Positions 14,987-20,087 of a DNA stretch of 20,087 nucleotides are shown piece by piece (the stretch's first letter is position 1; each line of letters starts with the position of its first letter). The stretch spans positions 1-20,087 of the forward strand of contig JAJXUF010000055.1 in assembly GCA_021783175.1 (NCBI GenBank), given 5' to 3'. A model generated the notes under the pieces. It saw only the letters and a program-made list of their open reading frames with translations. It was not told the DNA's origin and did not search any database. Made by a program: the position numbers and the translations under genes. The DNA is from Pseudomonadota bacterium. GTDB taxonomy: Bacteria; Pseudomonadota; Gammaproteobacteria; Acidiferrobacterales; UBA6901.

Positions 14987-15060
14987 TCTATTTTTTTACA
15001 TTGTGATTACACGCAACCAGCCATTGAATGAAAATAATTATGAGCTTTGTGCACAAAACG

Positions 15061-15085
15061 GTAACAGGTATTACCATTTGGTAAC
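15061..15085. promoter_or_regulatory. Cluster of GTTAC-type sites between divergent sigma-54 promoters
   Basis: The plus strand shows GTAAC (15061-15065), ATTAC (15070-15074) and GTAAC (15081-15085). Read on the minus strand this is GTTAC-CAAATG-GTAAT, one base off the GTTNC-N6-GNAAC form seen at 6707-6722. It lies 86-101 bases from the -24 box at 14984 and about 200 bases from the one at 15282, a position from which it could serve both promoters. Confidence 0.5.
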
Positions 15086-15280
15086 ATCTCGCTTGATCTG
15101 ATATACCGACAAAGCCATCTTCAGCAAGCTGAGCAATTCACGGCAAATTTGTTTTCGCGAATTTATTTCAAATAGTTAATGATGGCTTATCCAAATAAAA
15201 CACTTAAAATCATGTTGTTACACGTATAATAAATCTACATTACGGAGGAACTTTGCCCAAAGCCTTCAAGGAATTTTTAG

Positions 15281-15296
15281 TGGTATAGTTATTGCA
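15281..15296 (+). promoter_or_regulatory. Sigma-54-type promoter of moeB
   Basis: TGGTATAGTTATTGCA has the essential GG and GC exactly 10 bases apart and a perfect TTGCA -12 element, but the -24 element is degenerate (TGGTATA against TGGCACG). The predicted start is near 15306, about 30 bases before the moeB ATG. A TATAAT-like box at 15225-15230 is an alternative sigma-70 signal. Confidence 0.5.
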
Positions 15297-15334
15297 ATAC
15301 GATACAACGTCACACACTCTTGAATGAAAATCGT

Positions 15335-16147
15335 ATGAATGATCATCAACTGCTACGCTACAGCCGTCACATCCTGCTCGACGAAATCGGCATCGATGGA
15401 CAACAACGTCTGCTCGATGCCAAGGTGTTGATCATAGGACTCGGTGGGCTGGGGTCGCCCGCTGCGCTATATCTTGCCGCCAGTGGAGTTGGGAAACTGA
15501 TCCTGTGCGACCATGACACGGTTGATTTTAGCAATCTGCAACGCCAGATCGTGCATCGCACAGCCGCGGTAGGTCAACCCAAAGTGGTCTCCGCGCAGAG
15601 CACCCTGGGCGACATCAATCCTGAAGTTGAGTGCATCGCCCTTGCCGTTCACGCCGACGTGGCACAATTGCACGAGCTTGTTGCGCAGGCCGACGTAGTA
15701 CTCGATTGCAGCGACAACTTCGCCACTCGCTATGCCGTCAATCGTACCTGCCTGGCATTGCGCAAGCCGCTGGTTACCGGTGCAGCGATTCAATTCTACG
15801 GTCAAATTTCCGTCTTCGATTTCCGCCGCACGGACTCTCCCTGCTACAACTGCATGTTCCCAGAGGAAAGCCTCGCGGCCGAGCTGCGCTGCGCGACCAC
15901 CGGTGTATTCGCTCCTCTGGTCGGCATCATCGGCACGCTACAGGCCGCCGAAACGCTCAAGTTGCTGATGGGAATCGAGCGCGGGTTGAGTGACAAACTG
16001 CTGATGCTCAACGCGCTGGACATGCACATCACGCATAGCACCTTGAGCAAAGATTCGGCATGCAGCGCATGCAGCGCAATGACTGGTGCGACAAGCAAGC
16101 TGTTCATCGACCGTGCACATTGCAGCAGCGGGGCAGGTCATGAGTAA
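15335..16147 (+). CDS. moeB: Molybdopterin-synthase adenylyltransferase MoeB (HesA/MoeB/ThiF family)
   Basis: The 270-residue E1-like enzyme adenylylates the C-terminal glycine of MoaD. It shows the ATP-binding loop IIGLGGLGSPAALYLAASGV, LCDHDTVDFSNLQRQIVHR with the conserved Asp and Arg residues, DCSDNFATRYAVN, zinc-binding pairs CYNC and CSAC, and CATTGVFAPLVGIIGTLQAAE with the family cysteine. The ATG at 15335 is preferred to a TTG at 15320 because the protein then starts MNDHQLLRYSRHI, as in relatives. The last bases overlap the start of the second AioX-like gene (ATGAGTAA), so the two form a unit. ThiF, its close relative, cannot be excluded, but moaD and moaE are adjacent. Confidence 0.9.
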   Translation: MNDHQLLRYSRHILLDEIGIDGQQRLLDAKVLIIGLGGLGSPAALYLAASGVGKLILCDHDTVDFSNLQRQIVHRTAAVGQPKVVSAQSTLGDINPEVECIALAVHADVAQLHELVAQADVVLDCSDNFATRYAVNRTCLALRKPLVTGAAIQFYGQISVFDFRRTDSPCYNCMFPEESLAAELRCATTGVFAPLVGIIGTLQAAETLKLLMGIERGLSDKLLMLNALDMHITHSTLSKDSACSACSAMTGATSKLFIDRAHCSSGAGHE

Positions 16148-17019
16148 GGTCACCTACCTGATGCGCATCTTGTTATTTCTGCTGTCGTTCGCAGCTGCCT
16201 CACACGCAACCCAACTGCCTTCATCACCTCCGCCGCTACGCATTGGGTTGACCCCAGTATTTCTCGATGATCAGGCCGCCTTTCTGAACAAATGGCGTGA
16301 TTATTTGCAACATAAGCTTGCACGCCCTGTCATCTTTGTACAGCGTGGCCGCTATCGCGAAATAGTTGATCTCCTGCGTGATGGCAAACTGGAGTTTGCC
16401 TGGCTGTGTGGCTACCCCTACATTCGCAACAGAAATCATTTTCGCCTTGTCGCTGTGCCGCTCTACCAGGATGAACCGCTTTATCACTCCTATTTGATCG
16501 TGCCAGCCTCCGACACAAAAACCCGCTCGCTTGATAATCTGCGTGGCAAGGTGTTCGCCTTTTCCGATCCCGACTCCAATTCCGGCTATCTCTACACCGA
16601 ATACCTGCTGGCCAAACAGGGCTTTCTGCCTGCCACATATTTTTCAAAAATTCTATACCTGGAGTCATCGTAAAGTTGTGGAGGCTATCGCATCAGGCCT
16701 GGCACAAGGTGGGTCTGTAGATGGCTATGTCTGGGATACACTTTCCAGAACGCACCCGGAACTGACTTCGCGTACACGCGTCGTAACCGAATCCCCGAAA
16801 TTTGGTTTCCCGCCGATCGTGGCGTCGAGATCTGTTTCATTGAAGAACATCACCGCCTTGCAAAAAGTGCTGAGCAATATGATTCATGACAAAGAAGGCG
16901 CATACCTGCTGGACAGTCTAAACCTGGACGGTTTTGTAGACGGCAATCAACACCTTTTCGATAGCATCGCGGATATGTATCACTTCGTGGAAAAAAAGCG
17001 AATCAATGTTGCACCTTAA
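16140..17019 (+). pseudogene. Second AioX/PhnD-like periplasmic binding protein, frameshifted
   Basis: It begins at the ATG overlapping the moeB stop (MSKVTYLMRILLFLLSFAAA; a second ATG at 16161 is possible) with a clear signal peptide. It then matches the AioX-like domain at 2384-3526 along its length: LRIGLTPVF, LLRDGKLEFAWLCGYPYI, LYHSYLIVPAS, VFAFSDPDSNSGY. At the A5 tract near 16647-16651 the frame stops (KILYLESS). With one A fewer it continues YFSKFYTWSHRKVVEAIASG, then GGSVDGYVWDTL and FGFPPIVASRSV to the stop at 17019. The restored protein would be about 292 residues. The CGYPY cysteine is shared with the first copy. It could have been a second signal receptor for AioS. Confidence 0.85.
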
Positions 17020-17097
17020 ACACATTAGTGAGCTTCCCCTGAAAAATAGTCTTCCAAGAGTGGCGTAAAATTAACGTTACTTTTGAAAGGAATTTAG

Positions 17098-17196
17098 ATG
17101 AAAAAAATACCGAAGCGGGAATACACGCCGGAATTTAGGGAATTGGCGGTCAAACGTGTCCAGGCGGGCCAAACAGTTGATGCAATATTCACCTAA
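17098..17196 (+). pseudogene. IS3-family OrfA N-terminal fragment
   Basis: The product, MKKIPKREYTPEFRELAVKR followed by VQAGQTVDAIFT, matches the helix-turn-helix start of IS3-family OrfA proteins (YSPEFKELAVKRVxAGQTV) and then breaks off. A sequence resembling an IS end lies at about 17028-17060, just upstream. Confidence 0.75.
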
Positions 17197-17208
17197 AAGA
17201 GGAAAACG

Positions 17209-17301
17209 ATGATGACAAAGGAGCGTAGAAGTTGTACAGCAGAATTCAATCTGGATATAGCCCGTATAGTTCTTACAGCTACAATATCCATTTTACAATG
17301 A
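17209..17301 (+). pseudogene. Second, different IS3-family OrfA N-terminal fragment
   Basis: MMTKERRSCTAEFNLDIARI resembles another IS3 subgroup's OrfA start (MTKERRxYxAEFKLDAARLV), with a gaagg-type context and degraded sequence after residue 22. It lies 12 bases after the first fragment, so two unrelated IS3 remnants are stacked here. Confidence 0.65.
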
Positions 17302-17329
17302 TCTTAAGTTCCTTATCGCTGACAGATGG

Positions 17330-17357
17330 GGGGCCGGAATTTTGTGTAAACGGGGTT
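17330..17357. mobile_element. Possible terminal remnant of an IS256-family element
   Basis: GGGGCCGGAATTTTGTGTAA and the following ACGGGGTT resemble IS256-family ends. The core GAATTTTGTGT is identical to the left end of the complete element at 18711. No transposase frame follows. Confidence 0.45.
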
Positions 17358-17423
17358 TCAATTAACTCATTAAAATCCGTTCTTCAAACTGAATGGAGAA
17401 ACGGTTCAGTGCAACGTTTTCAT

Positions 17424-17476
17424 GACCAATGCATTCTGTGATCTGCGGCGAATGCAGAGAAAGTCGCAACAGACAG
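17424..17476 (+). repeat. 54-bp dispersed repeat, copy 2
   Basis: This is nearly identical to 6815-6868. Here it follows the IS debris and leads to no gene on this strand; the porin terminator lies 50 bases further on. In this copy CTGCGGCGAATGCAG can form a small stem that the first copy cannot. Confidence 0.85.
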
Positions 17477-17527
17477 TGCGACTACCATAGCAACGATGGG
17501 TAAAATCTGCATGCTTTTCCTTTCAAC

Positions 17528-17560
17528 ATAAAAAACTCCCCGCAGCACGCTGCGGGGAGT
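17528..17560 (-). terminator. Rho-independent terminator of the porin gene
   Basis: An 11-base perfect stem (ACTCCCCGCAG/CTGCGGGGAGT, 17535-17560) with a 4-base loop is followed on the minus strand by TTTTTTAT. It lies 47 bases beyond the porin stop codon. Confidence 0.93.
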
Positions 17561-17606
17561 AGTCGATACTTTCTAATCTGTTTTCAGCCGATACGCATTA
17601 TTCCAA

Positions 17607-18665
17607 TTAGAAGTCGTATGTAATCCCCACGCTTATACCGCTTGGATCTTCACCGACTGCAGGGCCTGTCGAATTGCCACCATGACCGTAGTTGTCCACT
17701 ACGTATGTGGCAGCTGAATCATTGTTGACTACCGCATAAGCCACATATAGGCCGGCTTTCTTGGATAGGCTATAGTCGTAACCAACCGCAATCATGGTGG
17801 CACCACTGCCGGCATTTGTGACTCCACTAGTAGTAGATTCACCTGCCTTGGAATACTGAGCCTTGATTGTGCTGTCGCTGGACAGGCTGTATTTGCCGCC
17901 GATGTTATAGATGTTCCGAGTCGTATCAGCACCACTAACACTTGTAGTGGCTTTCACATACTGCGCAGTCACCATCGCACTATTGCCAAAAGCATAGCTA
18001 CCCGCTAATGACATTGGCGTAAGGGTAGTTGTAGACGATGCTTTAACATTGAAATAGGCGAAGTTGGCAGTGATGCCTGCATTTGCATAGTCCAGCTTGA
18101 GGCCGTAGGAATTTCCGCCGGTAGTATTGCCTGTTGTGTCATTTACGGAAGTTGCCGGCAGATAGGACAGGCCAGCCTTTAAACCACCCATGTCCGGTGT
18201 TTGATAGAAAAGCGCGCCATTCACACGCCCCGGAATCGTATTGGTGAAGGTTGCTGCATCACCAATCTGGTCACCAAACAGATTCGAGTCGTACACGTAT
18301 TGGTTGGAGCCACCCAGGCGACCGGTCAGGAAGGTCCCGAAACCGCCGCTCAGACCAACGTAGGTATCACGTTGCTTGGTAAACAGAGATCCACTAGCAA
18401 CAACGCCATTACCATCTTCTTTCGTTTGGGTCGATGTTATACCGGATTCAATCTGGAACACCCCCTTCACACCTTTGCCCAGATCTTCGCTACCCTTAAC
18501 GCCGAAACGAGAAGAATTGGAATTGACATAGATACTGTCGGTTTGGGCGGCCACACCGGAGATAGAATCAACGGATGTGTGAATACGGCCATAGACAGCG
18601 ACTTCAGCCATGGCGGCTGCAGGAACCAGTGCTGCAGCAACGGCGGCAATTAATATTTTTTTCAT
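17607..18665 (-). CDS. Gram-negative trimeric porin (Porin_4 type)
   Basis: The start at 18665 gives the signal peptide MKKILIAAVAAALVPAAAMA, cut before EVAVYGRI; an upstream ATG at 18692 adds only unrelated residues, and GGGAG lies before 18665. The roughly 352-residue product has the betaproteobacterial porin pattern: VYGRIHTSVDSI, SRFGVKGSEDLGKGVKGVFQ with IES after it, an FLTGRLGG region, alternating amphipathic strands and a terminal aromatic residue (GITYDF) for outer-membrane assembly. It would form a diffusion channel for small hydrophilic solutes. A terminator follows. The left end of an IS256 element lies only about 45 bases upstream of the start codon, so the native promoter has probably been displaced. 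Confidence 0.93.
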   Translation of the reverse strand: MKKILIAAVAAALVPAAAMAEVAVYGRIHTSVDSISGVAAQTDSIYVNSNSSRFGVKGSEDLGKGVKGVFQIESGITSTQTKEDGNGVVASGSLFTKQRDTYVGLSGGFGTFLTGRLGGSNQYVYDSNLFGDQIGDAATFTNTIPGRVNGALFYQTPDMGGLKAGLSYLPATSVNDTTGNTTGGNSYGLKLDYANAGITANFAYFNVKASSTTTLTPMSLAGSYAFGNSAMVTAQYVKATTSVSGADTTRNIYNIGGKYSLSSDSTIKAQYSKAGESTTSGVTNAGSGATMIAVGYDYSLSKKAGLYVAYAVVNNDSAATYVVDNYGHGGNSTGPAVGEDPSGISVGITYDF

Positions 18666-18711
18666 GCTGTGTTTCTCCCTAGTTGGATACAAAAAAATAA
18701 AACGGTGAGCC

Positions 18712-18738
18712 TATCCTGAATTTTGTGTGTAGAGGTCA
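18712..18738 (+). repeat. Left terminal inverted repeat of the IS256-family element
   Basis: It pairs with 20043-20067 with a few mismatches and one short gap; the shared core is GAATTTTGTGTGT against GAAATTCTGTGTGT. Confidence 0.85.
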
Positions 18739-18764
18739 TATCATGCAACCTGAAGGAGAGATGA

Positions 18765-20027
18765 ATGACCGAAACGACGAAGAAGGCGCGCAAGCGCAAA
18801 CCCGCAGGACCCTTTTCCAACGAACTGCTTGACCAGCTATTAGCCCAAGCCGCAGGCCGCGATGCCGAAAGCCTGCTGGGCGAGTCCGGTCTGATCGGGC
18901 AACTCAAGAAGCAACTGGCCGAACGCATGCTGGCCGCCGAATTGACACACCACCTGGCGACCGAGGCTGCCAGTGAAGGGGCTGGCAACCACCGCAACGG
19001 CAGCAGCCCCAAGACCGTGCTCACGCCCAATGGCGCGCTCAATCTGGCCATCCCGCGTGATCGTCTATCCACCTTCGACCCGCAACTGGTAGCCAAACAC
19101 CAGCGCCGCCTGCCCGGCTTCGACGACCACGTGATTGGCATGTACGCACGGGGCATGACGGTGCGCGAGATACAGGGGCATCTGACCGAGCTTTACGGGC
19201 TGGAAGTCTCGCCCGACCTGATCTCCACCATCACTGACGACGTCATGGTCGAGGCGGCGGAGTGGCAAGCCCGGCCGCTCGACGCCCTGTATCCCATCGT
19301 CTATTTCGATGCCCTGCGGCTCAAGATACGCGACGAGGGCACGGTCAGGAACAAGGCGGTCTATCTGGCGCTCGGCATCGACGCCACCGGGCGCAAGGAT
19401 GTGCTGGGGCTGTGGATCGAGCAGACCGAAGGCGCCAAGTTCTGGCTCAAAGTCTTCAACGACATCAAGCAGCGCGGAGTGCAGGACATCCTGATCGCCG
19501 TGGTGGATGGGCTGCGCGGCTTCCCGGAAGCCATCGAGGCCGTATTCCCGCACACCCAGATACAGACCTGCATCGTGCACCTGATTCGCACCTCGCTCAA
19601 TTACGTGGGCTGGAAGGATCGCAAGACACTAGCCGCCGAGCTGAAGGCCATTTACCAGGCAGTCAATGCCGAAGCGGCGGAAGCGGCCCTGACCCAGTTC
19701 GAGCAAGGCGCATGGGGCAAGAAATTCCCGCCCATCGGGCAAGCCTGGCGTCGGCAATGGACGCAGGTGATTCCCTTCTTCGCCTATCCGCCGGAGGTCC
19801 GCAGAATCGTCTATACCACCAACGCCATCGAGAGCTTGCATATGCAACTGCGCAAAATCGTGAAGAACCGGGGGCACTTTCCCAGCGACGAGGCCGCCAC
19901 CAAGTTGCTGTACCTGGCCTTGCGCAATATCGTAAAAGACTGGAAGATGCCGCCACGAACATGGAAGGAGGCGGCCAATCAATTCGCCATCATGTTCGGC
20001 GAACGATTCACGGCAGCGCTAAACTGA
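18765..20027 (+). CDS. IS256-family (mutator-type) DDE transposase
   Basis: The 420 residues are the normal length for this family (PF00872). The N-terminal region carries NHRNGSSPKTVLTPNGALNL and MYARGMTVREIQGHLTELYG, typical of the DNA-binding part. The catalytic core shows the first Asp in PIVYFDALRLKIRD, the second in LIAVVDGLRGFPEAI and the Glu in YTTNAIESLHMQLRK, with the family C-x2-H-x2-R block (TCIVHLIRTSL) between them. AAGGAGAG precedes the ATG at 18765. The frame is intact, so the element is probably active or recently inserted. Its GC-rich codon use differs somewhat from the neighbouring porin. Confidence 0.95.
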   Translation: MTETTKKARKRKPAGPFSNELLDQLLAQAAGRDAESLLGESGLIGQLKKQLAERMLAAELTHHLATEAASEGAGNHRNGSSPKTVLTPNGALNLAIPRDRLSTFDPQLVAKHQRRLPGFDDHVIGMYARGMTVREIQGHLTELYGLEVSPDLISTITDDVMVEAAEWQARPLDALYPIVYFDALRLKIRDEGTVRNKAVYLALGIDATGRKDVLGLWIEQTEGAKFWLKVFNDIKQRGVQDILIAVVDGLRGFPEAIEAVFPHTQIQTCIVHLIRTSLNYVGWKDRKTLAAELKAIYQAVNAEAAEAALTQFEQGAWGKKFPPIGQAWRRQWTQVIPFFAYPPEVRRIVYTTNAIESLHMQLRKIVKNRGHFPSDEAATKLLYLALRNIVKDWKMPPRTWKEAANQFAIMFGERFTAALN

Positions 20028-20042
20028 TGCCGTGATTACACC

Positions 20043-20067
20043 GACCTCACACACAGAATTTCGGATA
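20043..20067 (-). repeat. Right terminal inverted repeat of the IS256-family element
   Basis: GACCTCACACACAGAATTTC followed by GGATA is the inverted counterpart of the left end. It lies 15 bases after the transposase stop. Confidence 0.85.
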
Positions 20068-20087
20068 CGTCCGTCTCCGAGTTGCTG

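Larger units (their letters stand above)
18711..20067 (+). mobile_element. Complete IS256-family insertion sequence
   Basis: This element of about 1.36 kb has one transposase gene and imperfect terminal inverted repeats. The left end reads TATCCTGAATTTTGTGTGT then AGAGGTC; the right end, reverse-complemented, reads TATCCGAAATTCTGTGTGTG then AGGTC. I could not find an 8-9 base target duplication: the flanks GGTGAGCC and CGTCCGTC differ. The exact tips may therefore be off by a few bases, or the element may have arisen by recombination. Confidence 0.88.

Noticed and set aside
15244..15288. GGAGG followed by a TTG-started 11-codon ORF upstream of moeB, as a possible leader peptide.
   Set aside because: It is very short, uses a rare start codon and overlaps the better-supported sigma-54 box; it has no recognisable attenuator structure.
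18662..19156. Long antisense ORFs inside the IS256 transposase and porin.
   Set aside because: They are shadows of GC-rich coding sequence in other frames, without ribosome sites or family motifs.
18703..20075. Target-site duplication flanking the IS256 element.
   Set aside because: The 8-9 bases on each side do not match within the uncertainty of the tips.
1..20087. CRISPR arrays, tRNA or rRNA genes, prophage genes.
   Set aside because: No regularly spaced repeats, no tRNA cloverleaf or rRNA sequence recognised, and no phage structural genes seen.

Overview
The window looks like chromosomal DNA of a chemolithotrophic betaproteobacterium. A Gallionellaceae/Nitrosomonadales-type host is my guess, from the style of the porin, TatAB, DsrC-like, MoeB and cytochrome bc1 pieces; no taxonomic marker is present. 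The core is an arsenic-type accessory region built around a divergent arsenite-oxidase-family molybdoenzyme (AioBA-like, 3718-6501, minus strand). Downstream of it, beyond a strong terminator and an IS3 scar, lies an AioX-AioS-AioR-like signalling operon on the same strand (3526 down to the left edge).

Layout. 1-3526: sigma-54 response regulator (cut by the window edge), histidine kinase, and a PhnD/AioX-type binding protein fused in frame to the start of a BASS/ACR3-like transporter. 3556-3686: IS3 transposase tail and terminator. 3718-6501: large Mo subunit and Rieske subunit, each with its own Tat signal. 6502-6900: control region with a consensus sigma-54 promoter, an upstream inverted-repeat site and a leader hairpin. 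6901-7337: a truncated OsmC-like gene running into an unrelated out-of-frame coding scrap. 7338-9721: tatB, tatA and a chemoreceptor with a periplasmic c-type haem motif. 9890-10615: a tandem two-domain DsrC/TusE-like protein. 10742-11044: a collapsed petA-petC (bc1 complex) scar. 11050-14522: a tightly overlapping molybdenum-cofactor operon moaC-moaD-moaE-mobB(frameshifted)-mobA-moeA. 14538-14943: an unidentified broken gene. 14969-15296: two divergent sigma-54-type promoters with a cluster of GTTAC-like sites between them. 15335-17019: moeB and a second, frameshifted AioX-like protein. 17020-17530: remains of insertion sequences. 17607-18665: a porin. 18711-20067: a complete IS256-family element inserted just upstream of the porin.

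How it may work together (inference): periplasmic AioX-like protein(s) sense the substrate, AioS phosphorylates AioR, and AioR activates sigma-54 promoters in front of aioBA and probably of the cofactor operon and moeB. That would coordinate enzyme synthesis with cofactor supply, while tatAB nearby could support export of the two folded cofactor-bearing subunits. The region is also decaying or contains indel errors: mobB, the second aioX, petA and the gene before moaC all carry frame breaks, and AioR lacks an arginine normally conserved in sigma-54 activators.
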